This document shows, piece after piece, positions 35,937 to 45,095 of a DNA stretch of 55,419 bases (within the stretch, counting starts at the first letter, position 1; every line of letters starts with the position of its first letter). A program made the position numbers and the translations under genes. The stretch spans positions 1 through 55,419 of the forward strand of contig JBFWLB010000012.1 of NCBI GenBank assembly GCA_050252335.1, written 5' to 3'. Below the pieces are notes generated by a model, which saw nothing but the letters and a program-made list of their open reading frames with translations, had not been told where the DNA came from and did not search any database. The DNA comes from Berkiella_A sp050252335. GTDB lineage: Bacteria; Pseudomonadota; Gammaproteobacteria; Berkiellales; Berkiellaceae.

Positions 35937-37274
35937 TTATGCGAGCGTTTGGGCTACTTTTTCAACAACATCTACCATTTGATCAGCAATATTATTTACA
36001 AAGGTGGGATCTTCACCTTCCACCATAACGCGAATCAAAGGCTCAGTGCCTGATGCACGCACTAAGATACGCCCTTTATTTTGCAAACTACGCTCCATTC
36101 TCGCAATGGCATTTTGAAGCGTATCATCCACAATAATAGCTTGAGGCTTAGCTACTTTGACATTTTTAAGTACTTGAGGAAACTTAGTCATGCCTTGTTT
36201 AATCGTATGTAGGCTATCATTTTTTTCGCACAGTACCTTTAAAACTTGTAAAGCTGCAATGATGCCATCACCGGTGGTCGCATGCTCTAAACAAATAATA
36301 TGCCCAGAATTTTCTCCACCCAATACCCAATTGTGCTCCATCAATTTATCAAGCACATAGCGATCGCCTACTCTTGCGCGCAAGAAAGCTATTTTTTGTT
36401 CTTGAAAAGCACGCTCTAACCCAAAATTACTCATGAGTGTGCCAACCACACCACCCTGTAATTTATCTTTCATATGCATAGCAATAATGAATAAAATTTC
36501 ATCGCCATCGACCAATTCACCTTTGTGGTCAACAAGAATCAATCGATCCCCATCACCATCAAAAGCAATGCCTACTTCTGCACGGTGCTTTAATACTTCA
36601 GCCTGTAAACTTTGTGGGAAGGTAGAACCACATTTATCATTGATATTAAAACCATCGGGTTGATGATTAATCACGATTACATCTGCACCTAATTCTGTAA
36701 ATACATGAGGTGCAATATAAGAAGTTGCGCCATTAGCGCAATCAACCACAATTTTTATACCTTTTAGATCGTAATCTTTTGGAAAGGAATGCTTACAAAA
36801 TTCAATATAACGGCCTGCAGCATCTTGCAAATAGGTTTGTTGCCCAATGCGCGCACCTTCCACGGTCACAAAAGCTTTATCAAGATAAGACTCAATTTTG
36901 CTTTCAACCAAATCTGGTAATTTTTTACCGTCACCACTAAAAAACTTAATGCCATTATCGTAATAAGGATTATGCGAAGCACTGACTACCGCACCTATTT
37001 GTGCGTTTAAGGATTTTGTTAGATAGGCAACGCCAGGGGTTGGCATCGCCCCCAGTAAATGCACATCTAATCCTGATGCGGTCATACCAGCCTCTAAAGC
37101 AGCCGATAACATATAACCAGAAACCCTTGTGTCTTGACCAATTAGTACCTTACCGCGACCATCTTGTGCTAATACTTGCCCCACAGCCCAACCTAATTTT
37201 AAAGCAAAATCAGCCGTAATGGGGAATTGTCCTGTTTTGCCACGAATACCATCTGTTCCAAAATATTTACGCAT
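35937..37274 (-). CDS. glmM: Phosphoglucosamine mutase GlmM
   Basis: Makes glucosamine 1-phosphate for UDP-GlcNAc, hence peptidoglycan and LPS. About 445 residues from ATG 37274 (MRKYFGTDGIRG), which matches family length; an upstream in-frame start at 37316 lies within folP and is unlikely. Visible are the phosphoserine loop SASHNPYYDNGIKFF, the metal site DGDGDRL and the C-terminal RASGTEPLIRVMVEG. Overlaps the folP end by 8 bp. Confidence 0.96.
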   Translation of the reverse strand: MRKYFGTDGIRGKTGQFPITADFALKLGWAVGQVLAQDGRGKVLIGQDTRVSGYMLSAALEAGMTASGLDVHLLGAMPTPGVAYLTKSLNAQIGAVVSASHNPYYDNGIKFFSGDGKKLPDLVESKIESYLDKAFVTVEGARIGQQTYLQDAAGRYIEFCKHSFPKDYDLKGIKIVVDCANGATSYIAPHVFTELGADVIVINHQPDGFNINDKCGSTFPQSLQAEVLKHRAEVGIAFDGDGDRLILVDHKGELVDGDEILFIIAMHMKDKLQGGVVGTLMSNFGLERAFQEQKIAFLRARVGDRYVLDKLMEHNWVLGGENSGHIICLEHATTGDGIIAALQVLKVLCEKNDSLHTIKQGMTKFPQVLKNVKVAKPQAIIVDDTLQNAIARMERSLQNKGRILVRASGTEPLIRVMVEGEDPTFVNNIADQMVDVVEKVAQTLA

Positions 37275-38133
37275 ATTCTTGCTCACTCCCTTGATTTTGC
37301 AATGTTTCAGGTGCATGCCAGAAAGGTTTCACCGCCTGATACACTTCTAGAATATCCTTCGTCGCTCTAACATCATGTGTTCTAATAATATCTGCACCTT
37401 GTAACAACGCGAGCATTGCAGCCCCCAAACTTCCAAATAATCTATCTTCTGCTTCTACGTTCAATATTTTGCCAAACATACTTTTACGAGAAAGCCCCAC
37501 AAGTATTTTACAGCCCAACTTTTTAAATTGAGACAATTGACCCAACATCATGAGATTATGATTTAGGGTTTTACCAAAGCCAAAACCCGGATCAATGTAA
37601 ATATTATCTTTTGCAATACCACTTGCTTCACATATTTCAATACGATGCTGTAAAAATTGATATACCTCATCCATTACATCTTTATATTGAGGATTTGCTT
37701 GCATGCTATGCGGTAAGCCCTGCATGTGCATCAAACAAACAGATGCTTGGACAGAGGCAGCATATGCAACAGCCCCCTCATCTTGTAATGCCATTACATC
37801 GTTAATCATGGTTGCACCACTTTCAATGGCATATTTCATGACACGGGTATGACGTGTATCGATAGAAAGAGGAACAACTAATTCTTTGCGCAACACTTCG
37901 ATGACAGGAATAACACGTTGCAGCTCTTCATCTATTGTCGTGGCCAGTGCACCAGGTCGTGCTGACTCACCGCCAATATCAATAATATCAACGCCTTCAG
38001 CAACCATTTGTTCAGCACGTTTTAATGCATTTTCAAGGGAATGGAAATGACCACCATCATAAAATGAATCGGGGGTTACATTAAGAACCCCCATAATGAA
38101 TGGCTTATGTTGTGAATGAAGTAAAGCAGACAT
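37267..38133 (-). CDS. folP: Dihydropteroate synthase
   Basis: Joins p-aminobenzoate to dihydropterin pyrophosphate in folate synthesis, the sulfonamide target. 288-residue TIM barrel with MGVLNVTPDSFYDGG, DIGGESARPGA and LVGLSRKSMFG. AAAGG precedes the ATG. Coupled to glmM by an 8-bp overlap, the usual ftsH-folP-glmM order. Confidence 0.96.
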   Translation of the reverse strand: MSALLHSQHKPFIMGVLNVTPDSFYDGGHFHSLENALKRAEQMVAEGVDIIDIGGESARPGALATTIDEELQRVIPVIEVLRKELVVPLSIDTRHTRVMKYAIESGATMINDVMALQDEGAVAYAASVQASVCLMHMQGLPHSMQANPQYKDVMDEVYQFLQHRIEICEASGIAKDNIYIDPGFGFGKTLNHNLMMLGQLSQFKKLGCKILVGLSRKSMFGKILNVEAEDRLFGSLGAAMLALLQGADIIRTHDVRATKDILEVYQAVKPFWHAPETLQNQGSEQEYA

Positions 38134-38154
38134 GAATACAACCTTTAATGATGA

Positions 38155-38281
38155 CTACCCTTCACAGATGAATTCTCGGTGTTGTTGGCTTCGCTCACTC
38201 ACCCCAGTCATGCACAAAGTGTGCACTCCTGGGGCTTCGTTCTCTTGCCGCCTAACCGACAAATCATCTGCTTTGGGTATA
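38155..38281. repeat. Imperfect palindromic intergenic element between ftsH and folP
   Basis: About 127 bp running from TACCC to GGGTAT. It contains GTTGGCTTCGCTCACTCACC on the left, CTTGCCGCC on the right and a central stem CCCCAG-TGCACA / TGTGCA-CTGGGG. The layout resembles the YPAL-type palindromes known from Yersinia and relatives, as I remember them. It occupies nearly the whole ftsH-folP gap and could form a long stem-loop in the polycistronic RNA. Confidence 0.6.
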
Positions 38282-38288
38282 CTGAATA

Positions 38289-40235
38289 TTAATGCGTCTG
38301 GAGTGTATCACCATCTTCAATATCTCGTTTTTCTTCATCTTGCTTTTTATCATCAGCAGAAAGATTCGTTGAAGATAAACCACCTGGCGCATCATCTTTC
38401 GATATTGGAGACCAGTCTTTAGGCTCTCTCGGTACTCTACCTGCCATTAAATCAGCTAATTGAGAAGCATCTATTGTTTCGTATTTCAAGAGCGCTTCTG
38501 CCATCTTATGCAGAATATCGATTTTCTCAGTTAAAATATCTTTAGCAGTCTTATATGTCTTATCGATATTACTTTTTACTTCTTCATCGATGATTTGAGC
38601 CGTTTTTCCAGAGATCTCTTTTCGTGTCGTTACACTGTGACCTAAGAATACTTCGCCCTCATCATCGCTGTACATCAGAGGTCCTAATCTTTCAGACAAG
38701 CCCCATTTTGTAACCATGTTACGAGCAATTTCTGTTGCATGTTGAATGTCACTAGAGGCACCTGTCGTCACATTCTCAAAACCAAAAATAAGTTCTTCTG
38801 CAATTCGACCACCAAAACAACTTGCAATTTTGCTTTCCAATCGTAGCTTAGAATAACCATATCTATCCTGTTCTGGTAAAAACATGGTTAAGCCTAAGGC
38901 TTGAGCACGAGGGATAATGGTCACTTTATAAACGGGATCATGTTCAGGTACAGTCAAACCTACAATGGCATGGCCGGCTTCATGATAAGCCGTAATGGTG
39001 CGTTCTTGCAGTGTCATCACTAAACTTCTACGTTCAACACCCATCATAATTTTATCTTTGGCAGCATCGAACTCAGCCATATCAACCAAGCGTTTATTGT
39101 GACGTGCTGCGAATAATGCCGCTTCATTCACTAGGTTGGCTAAGTCTGCACCAGAAAAACCAGGGGTACCACGCGCAATAATTTTTGGCTCGACATTGTC
39201 TGCCAATGGAATTTTACGCATATGTACTTTTAAAATCTGTTCACGACCACGGATATCAGGTAAACCAACAACAACCTGTCTATCAAAACGACCAGGTCTT
39301 AATAAAGCTTTATCGAGTACATCAGGACGGTTTGTTGCCGCAATGACAATCACCCCTTCATTACCTTCAAAACCATCCATTTCAACAAGCAATTGGTTTA
39401 AGGTTTGTTCACGTTCATCATGACCACCCCCTAAGCCAGCACCACGATGCCTACCTACTGCATCAATCTCATCAATGAAAATAATGCAAGGCGCATGCTT
39501 CTTTGCTTGATCAAACATATCTCGCACACGAGAAGCACCCACCCCCACAAACATTTCCACAAAATCTGAACCAGAGATAGTGAAAAATGGCGCTTTCGCT
39601 TCACCTGCAATTGCTTTAGCAAGCAAGGTCTTACCTGTACCAGGTTGGCCTACCATCAATACGCCTCTTGGAATACGGCCACCTAAACGTTGGAATTTGT
39701 CTGGATCTTTGAGGAACTCAACCAGTTCTTGAACCTCTTCTTTGGCTTCATCAACACCAGCTACATCTGCAAAGGTCACTTTAACCTGGTCTTCTCCTAA
39801 CAATCGTGCACGACTTTTACCAAATGTCATTGCACCACGACCACCGCCACCTTGCATCTGGCGCATAAAATACAACCAAACACCTATGAAAAGGATAATT
39901 GGGAACCAGCTAATGAAAATACTCATGAGTAAACTTTGTTGTTCAGGCGCTTTGATATTCACCTCAACTTTCTTATTAAGTAACTCACCCATTAAGAATT
40001 CATCGGCAATCATATTCGTAGAGAAGCCTTCCTCATTGCGTGTAATGCCACGAATGATGCGACCACGCTCATCTATTGTGACGCTTTTAACATTGCCGTG
40101 CTCAACTTGCTCTACAAAAGTAGAATATGGGATTTTTTCCACATGCGCATGTCGTGGGCCAAAATTGCTAAAAACAGAAATTAATATGACTGCTATTATT
40201 AGCCATAAAACTAAGTTTTTTACCATGTCGTTCAA
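38289..40235 (-). CDS. ftsH: ATP-dependent zinc metalloprotease FtsH
   Basis: Membrane-anchored AAA+ protease that removes misassembled membrane proteins and regulators such as LpxC and sigma-32 in E. coli. 648 residues: two N-terminal membrane helices around a periplasmic domain, Walker A GQPGTGKT, Walker B FIDEIDAVG, the second region of homology ATNRPDVLDKALLRPGRFDR, and the zinc site HEAGH. TTG 40235 is taken as start because AGGGG lies about 8 nt before it; ATG 40226 is the alternative, three residues shorter. Confidence 0.96.
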   Translation of the reverse strand: MNDMVKNLVLWLIIAVILISVFSNFGPRHAHVEKIPYSTFVEQVEHGNVKSVTIDERGRIIRGITRNEEGFSTNMIADEFLMGELLNKKVEVNIKAPEQQSLLMSIFISWFPIILFIGVWLYFMRQMQGGGGRGAMTFGKSRARLLGEDQVKVTFADVAGVDEAKEEVQELVEFLKDPDKFQRLGGRIPRGVLMVGQPGTGKTLLAKAIAGEAKAPFFTISGSDFVEMFVGVGASRVRDMFDQAKKHAPCIIFIDEIDAVGRHRGAGLGGGHDEREQTLNQLLVEMDGFEGNEGVIVIAATNRPDVLDKALLRPGRFDRQVVVGLPDIRGREQILKVHMRKIPLADNVEPKIIARGTPGFSGADLANLVNEAALFAARHNKRLVDMAEFDAAKDKIMMGVERRSLVMTLQERTITAYHEAGHAIVGLTVPEHDPVYKVTIIPRAQALGLTMFLPEQDRYGYSKLRLESKIASCFGGRIAEELIFGFENVTTGASSDIQHATEIARNMVTKWGLSERLGPLMYSDDEGEVFLGHSVTTRKEISGKTAQIIDEEVKSNIDKTYKTAKDILTEKIDILHKMAEALLKYETIDASQLADLMAGRVPREPKDWSPISKDDAPGGLSSTNLSADDKKQDEEKRDIEDGDTLQTH

Positions 40236-40327
40236 AGTGTAGCCCCTGTCTTTTTTTACTGTGAATGCCTATTTCATAAGGCTATAGATTAAATATACAA
40301 CAAAACCCAATAGTTGGCTTGCTGTAC

Positions 40328-40963
40328 TTAAGGCTCGCAGCGACCGATCGCCTTAAAACCTTGCGCTAAAATGTAAATCTCTCTTGATTGGCTGCGAGAT
40401 GCATCTGGCTTTTTCACCGAGACGCGACGAAAGTGCTGATTGAGTTCTGATAAAAAGGGTTTCACCTCATCTCCTTGGAATAGTTTAATTAAAAAACCGC
40501 CATCCTTTGCTAAAACTTGAGTTGTAAATTGCCATGCAGATTCGGCAAGTTCCATTATTCTAGGCTGATCAATATCTATAACCCCACTTAGATTAGGGGC
40601 CATGTCAGAAATAACCCAGTTGACTACATTATTCCCAAGCATTTCTTTTAGTTTAACTTGATTTGTAGGGTCATTGAAATCACCCTTAATAAAGTTAACG
40701 CCTTGAATGGGATCCATGTCTAGTATGTCTAGGGCATATATCTTAGGATTTTTGCCTAAGAGGTTAGCCATCACTTGCGACCACCCTCCTGGAGCTGAGC
40801 CCAAGTCAACAACACACATTCCTGCGCGAAAGAGTTTATGTGCTTGATTAAGCTCTAATAATTTGTAGCTTGCGCGAGACCGATAGCCAGTTTGCTTGGC
40901 TTTGATCACATATGGATCACGCTTTTGCCTAGCTATCCAACTGGTTGATTTTTTCTGGCTCAT
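40328..40963 (-). CDS. rlmE: 23S rRNA 2'-O-methyltransferase RlmE (FtsJ)
   Basis: Methylates U2552 in the ribosomal A loop using SAM. 211 residues with the SAM motif VVDLGSAPGGWSQV, SDMAPNLSG (catalytic Asp region) and FLIKLFQGDE (catalytic Lys). The gene precedes ftsH by 92 bp, the conserved rlmE-ftsH pair, and is divergent from yhbY. Confidence 0.96.
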   Translation of the reverse strand: MSQKKSTSWIARQKRDPYVIKAKQTGYRSRASYKLLELNQAHKLFRAGMCVVDLGSAPGGWSQVMANLLGKNPKIYALDILDMDPIQGVNFIKGDFNDPTNQVKLKEMLGNNVVNWVISDMAPNLSGVIDIDQPRIMELAESAWQFTTQVLAKDGGFLIKLFQGDEVKPFLSELNQHFRRVSVKKPDASRSQSREIYILAQGFKAIGRCEP

Positions 40964-41028
40964 TGTACGTCTAATAAGAAATGAGATAAAATGCTTTGAG
41001 TCAAATTACATTCTAAAACAAAATTGCC

Positions 41029-41310
41029 ATGATGTTAACGCGTAGTTTCCAAAAAACTTTGATTGCCAAAGCGCATTCACTAAAACCTGTTGTTCAATTG
41101 GGACAAAACGGCCTAACCCCCGCTGTCCACGATGAAATCGATGTTCAATTACTAAAGCACGAACTCATCAAGATCAAGCTGAACGTTCAAGATAAAGAAG
41201 CCTTCGATGAATTGGTCCGGCTGATACCCGAAAAGCATCAAGCCTTTTGCATTCAATCGATAGGGCGCACTATTGTGCTTTATAAAGAAAATCCCAATTT
41301 AAGCAAATAG
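41029..41310 (+). CDS. yhbY: YhbY-family CRM-domain RNA-binding protein
   Basis: Ribosome-assembly-associated protein that binds pre-50S particles in E. coli. 93 residues forming one CRM domain, with LKPVVQLGQNGLTPAVHDEI and the basic ELIKIKLN strand. Divergently placed from rlmE, as in most gammaproteobacteria. No clear ribosome site is seen before the ATG pair at 41029. Confidence 0.93.
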   Translation: MMLTRSFQKTLIAKAHSLKPVVQLGQNGLTPAVHDEIDVQLLKHELIKIKLNVQDKEAFDELVRLIPEKHQAFCIQSIGRTIVLYKENPNLSK

Positions 41311-41327
41311 ATACACGCTATTTTATT

Positions 41328-41352
41328 GAGCGATCTTGTAGCAAGATCGCTC
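41328..41352. other. Perfect hairpin between yhbY and greA
   Basis: GAGCGATCTTG tag CAAGATCGCTC, an 11-bp perfect stem with a 3-nt loop in the convergent gap. Neither side has a T-run, so it is probably a weak or RNA-stabilising structure rather than a standard terminator. Confidence 0.6.
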
Positions 41353-41375
41353 CGCTATGGGAATGAACTAATGAA

Positions 41376-41855
41376 TTAGGGGATGTATTTCACATCCAAA
41401 ACTTCATATTCAATTTCACCGCTCGGCGCTTGAACAATCACAACATCCCCTATTTCTTTAGCAATGGCTGCACGCGCAATAGGAGAATTAATAGAAATCA
41501 TATTGTGTTTCAAGTCAGCCTCATCATCACCCACAATCTTATAAGTCACTTCTTCATCGGTGTTGACGTTTACTAATATAACGGTTGTGCCAAACACGAC
41601 TCGACCATTCTGAGCAAGCTGGGTAACATCAATAATTTCAGCCTGGGACAGCTTATTTTCAACTTCTGAAATACGCCCTTCTAAGAAAGATTGCTGTTCT
41701 TTTGCTGCATGATACTCAGCATTCTCTTTGAGATCGCCATGCGCGCGCGCTTCAGCAATCGCCTCAATAATTCTTGGACGCTCAACTGATTTTAATCGAA
41801 TCAATTCTTCACGCAGTTTCTGCGCACCCTTCTCCGTCATTGGGAATCTTTTCAT
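41376..41855 (-). CDS. greA: Transcription elongation factor GreA
   Basis: Rescues backtracked RNA polymerase by stimulating transcript cleavage. 159 residues: N-terminal coiled coil (about 10-75) with ARAHGDLKENAEYHAAKE, whose acidic tip works in the secondary channel, then an FKBP-like domain. Start ATG 41855 matches the family (MKRFPMTEKGAQKL). The first 47 bp overlap the carB end in another frame. Confidence 0.96.
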   Translation of the reverse strand: MKRFPMTEKGAQKLREELIRLKSVERPRIIEAIAEARAHGDLKENAEYHAAKEQQSFLEGRISEVENKLSQAEIIDVTQLAQNGRVVFGTTVILVNVNTDEEVTYKIVGDDEADLKHNMISINSPIARAAIAKEIGDVVIVQAPSGEIEYEVLDVKYIP

Positions 41856-44800
41856 TCTTTAAAACCTTGGTACTAATAAGTAATGAATGCAAAGCCTGTA
41901 TTGGCATTACATCGTATTGGTGTTGATATTCTAGCGCTAAAACTTGCGCTTTTGCACCAGCAATGGTTGTTGTATAACTAATTTTTCGCTGTACAGCAGC
42001 CTTTCGTATCGAGCGAGAATCTAAGGTTGCTCGACGACCTTCCGTCGTATTGATAATAAAATCAATTTTATCATTTTTGATACTATCTACAATATGGGGT
42101 CGACCTTCGGTTACTTTATTAATATGAGTGACAGACAAGCCATGCGCCGCCAACGCCAATGCTGTTCCACGGGTTGCTAAAATCTTAAAGCCAAGCATGT
42201 CTAATCGTTTTGCGATTTCTATCACGCCCTCTTTATCTCTGTCTTTAACACTAATCAGCACCTGACCTTGTTCTGGAACTTGTGGCACACCACTTGCTAG
42301 GTCGCTCTTGGCATAGGCCTTGGCAAAATTTTCACCAACACCCATTACCTCACCTGTTGAACGCATTTCTGGCCCTAAAATAGGATCGACGCCAGGAAAT
42401 TTTACAAAGGGGAAAACAGACTTTTTGACTGCAAAAAACGGAGGGATAATTGTCTCCGTAATTTTCTGCTCAGCAAGACTTTGACCAATCATGCAGTTTG
42501 CAGCAATTTTGGCCAATGAACGACCAATGACCTTGGATACAAAGGGAGCCGTACGCGCAGCACGCGGATTCACTTCAAGTATATAGATATCATTATTTTT
42601 AATGGCAAACTGAGCATTCATTAAACCAACCACTTGCAATTCTAAAGCAAGCCCTTTAATGGCATCTTCTAAACGTGATTGAATTTCTTTGCTCAAACTA
42701 AAAGGTGGTAAGCAACAGGCAGAATCACCTGAGTGAACGCCTGCTTGTTCAATATGCTCCATGATGCCAGCAACCCAAACATCTTTACCGTCACAAATAG
42801 CATCGACATCTACTTCTGTTGCATCATCTAAGAACCTATCAATGAGCAAAGGCACTTCTTTACTAAACATTTTTGAGTTATATAAATATTCATCTAACTC
42901 TTCTTCATTAAAGACAACTTCCATAGATTGTCCACCCAATACATAAGAGGGGCGTACAATAATCGGGTAGTTAATTTTTGCAGCAATTGCCTTTGCTTCT
43001 TCAATAGTCGTTGCAATGCCATTTTCAGGCTGATTAAGCTTTAATTTATTAATCACCTCAATAAAACGGCCTCTGTCTTCTGCTCTATCAATAGCATCTA
43101 CGGAAGTGCCAATAATAGGGACACCTGCTTTTTCAAGTGCTTTGGCTAATTTTAAGGGGGTTTGCCCACCAAATTGCACAATCACGCCTGTAGGCTTTTC
43201 AAGGTGCACAATTTCTAAAACATCTTCAAGTGTTAAAGGTTCGAAATATAATCGATCAGAAATATCATAATCCGTCGAAACGGTTTCAGGATTACAATTC
43301 ACCATAATGCTTTCAAAACCAGCGTCTTTCATTGCAAAGGCAGCATGCACACAGCAATAGTCAAACTCGATTCCCTGACCAATACGATTAGGCCCACTAC
43401 CTAAAACAATGATTTTTTTGTTTTGTGTAGGGAGCGCTTCACATTCAGACTCATAGGTAGAATACATATAAGCGGTTTGCACTGAAAATTCTGCTGCACA
43501 ACTATCAATACGTTTATACACAGGATGCAGTTTTAAATCCCATCTTATTTGACGTATTTGATCTTCTGTTTTTTCTAGAAGCGTTGCCAATCTCTTATCT
43601 GAAAAACCTTTTTGCTTCAATTCAAATAAATATTCTTTTGTCAGCGGCATTGTACGCTTAGCAACAATATCAGCTTCAGTCTGTACTAAATCCTGAATTT
43701 CCGCTAAAAACCATCTGTCTACTTTAGAAATACTATAAATTTCTTCAATGCTCATCCCAAAACGAAAAGCATCTGCAATATGCCAAAGTCGCATATGATT
43801 AGGGCGCTGTAGCTTAAAATAAATATCTGATTTGACTTCTGATTTTGTGAGATCTATCTGTGGCTCCAAGCCATGCAACCCTACTTCTAAACCACGAATC
43901 GCTTTTTGTAAGGATTCTTGGAAGGTTCGACCCATTGCCATCACTTCACCCACTGATTTCATCTGTGTGGTCAAATAAGGATCGGCTTGCGGGAATTTTT
44001 CGAAATTAAAACGTGGAATTTTAGTAACGACATAATCAATCGTTGGCTCAAAAGAAGCAGGTGTTTTCCCACCTGTGATTTCATTGGCAAGCTCATCTAA
44101 GGTATAACCAATGGCTAATTTTGCTGCAACTTTTGCAATGGGAAATCCTGTTGCTTTTGAAGCCAGTGCGGAAGAACGTGAGACCCTTGGATTCATTTCA
44201 ACAACAAAGAGCTCTCCCGTTTCAGGATGCACCGCAAACTGAACATTCGCACCGCCTGTTTCAACCCCAATTTTCCTTAAAACCCTGACTGCTGCATCTC
44301 GCATGCGCTGATATTCTTTATCGGTCAAAGTTTGCTGGGGCGCTACGGTAATCGAATCTCCCGTATGAACCCCCATTGGATCTAAATTTTCAATGGAACA
44401 TACAATGATACAATTATCATTTTTATCACGCACAACTTCTAATTCAAACTCTTTCCATCCAAGAATAGATTGTTCTATCAAAAGCTCATTGGTTGGCGAT
44501 AAATCGAAACCTCTTTTACAGATTTCTTCAAATTCTTCCATATTATAAGCAATACCCCCACCTGAGCCCCCTAAGGTGAAAGAGGGGCGAATAATGGTAG
44601 GAAATCCAATGGCTGCTTGTGCTTCCAGAGCCTCATCAAAATTATGTGCAATATAAGAAGTTGGCATTTTCAAACCAATTTCATACATTGCTTTTCTAAA
44701 CTGTTCTCTGTCTTCTGCTTTATCAATAGCTTCTTTTGTTGCACCAATCAGTTCAACGCCATATTTTTGTAAAACACCCTCTCGCACTAAATCTAACGCG

Positions 44801-45093
44801 CAATTTAAAGCCGTTTGCCCTCCCATCGTGGGTAATACAGCACAAGGACGTTCTTTTTCGATGATATTTGCAATCACTTGCCAGTGTATAGGTTCTATGT
44901 AAATTGCATCCGCCATTTGCGGATCGGTCATGATAGTGGCAGGATTAGAGTTTACGAGAATAACACGATACCCTTCCTGCATAAGTGCGCGACAAGCTTG
45001 AGCGCCGGAATAATCGAACTCACACCCTTGGCCAATCACAATAGGGCCAGCACCAATAATGAGAACAGATTTGATGTCGTTACGTTTTGGCAT
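41809..45093 (-). CDS. carB: Carbamoyl-phosphate synthase large subunit
   Basis: Makes carbamoyl phosphate for arginine and pyrimidines from bicarbonate, ATP and ammonia tunnelled from CarA. 1094 residues: two ATP-grasp halves (about 1-550 and 551-935) each with the GQGxEFDY / NxNPxTxxTD pattern, and an MGS-like allosteric domain at the end. About 20 residues longer than E. coli at the C-terminus because it runs into greA. Lies 2 bp after carA. Confidence 0.97.
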   Translation of the reverse strand: MPKRNDIKSVLIIGAGPIVIGQGCEFDYSGAQACRALMQEGYRVILVNSNPATIMTDPQMADAIYIEPIHWQVIANIIEKERPCAVLPTMGGQTALNCALDLVREGVLQKYGVELIGATKEAIDKAEDREQFRKAMYEIGLKMPTSYIAHNFDEALEAQAAIGFPTIIRPSFTLGGSGGGIAYNMEEFEEICKRGFDLSPTNELLIEQSILGWKEFELEVVRDKNDNCIIVCSIENLDPMGVHTGDSITVAPQQTLTDKEYQRMRDAAVRVLRKIGVETGGANVQFAVHPETGELFVVEMNPRVSRSSALASKATGFPIAKVAAKLAIGYTLDELANEITGGKTPASFEPTIDYVVTKIPRFNFEKFPQADPYLTTQMKSVGEVMAMGRTFQESLQKAIRGLEVGLHGLEPQIDLTKSEVKSDIYFKLQRPNHMRLWHIADAFRFGMSIEEIYSISKVDRWFLAEIQDLVQTEADIVAKRTMPLTKEYLFELKQKGFSDKRLATLLEKTEDQIRQIRWDLKLHPVYKRIDSCAAEFSVQTAYMYSTYESECEALPTQNKKIIVLGSGPNRIGQGIEFDYCCVHAAFAMKDAGFESIMVNCNPETVSTDYDISDRLYFEPLTLEDVLEIVHLEKPTGVIVQFGGQTPLKLAKALEKAGVPIIGTSVDAIDRAEDRGRFIEVINKLKLNQPENGIATTIEEAKAIAAKINYPIIVRPSYVLGGQSMEVVFNEEELDEYLYNSKMFSKEVPLLIDRFLDDATEVDVDAICDGKDVWVAGIMEHIEQAGVHSGDSACCLPPFSLSKEIQSRLEDAIKGLALELQVVGLMNAQFAIKNNDIYILEVNPRAARTAPFVSKVIGRSLAKIAANCMIGQSLAEQKITETIIPPFFAVKKSVFPFVKFPGVDPILGPEMRSTGEVMGVGENFAKAYAKSDLASGVPQVPEQGQVLISVKDRDKEGVIEIAKRLDMLGFKILATRGTALALAAHGLSVTHINKVTEGRPHIVDSIKNDKIDFIINTTEGRRATLDSRSIRKAAVQRKISYTTTIAGAKAQVLALEYQHQYDVMPIQALHSLLISTKVLKNEKIPNDGEGCAETA

Positions 45094-45095
45094 AA

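Noticed and set aside
39742..40242. 166-codon plus-strand frame antisense to ftsH
   Set aside because: Shadow of the conserved ftsH coding sequence.
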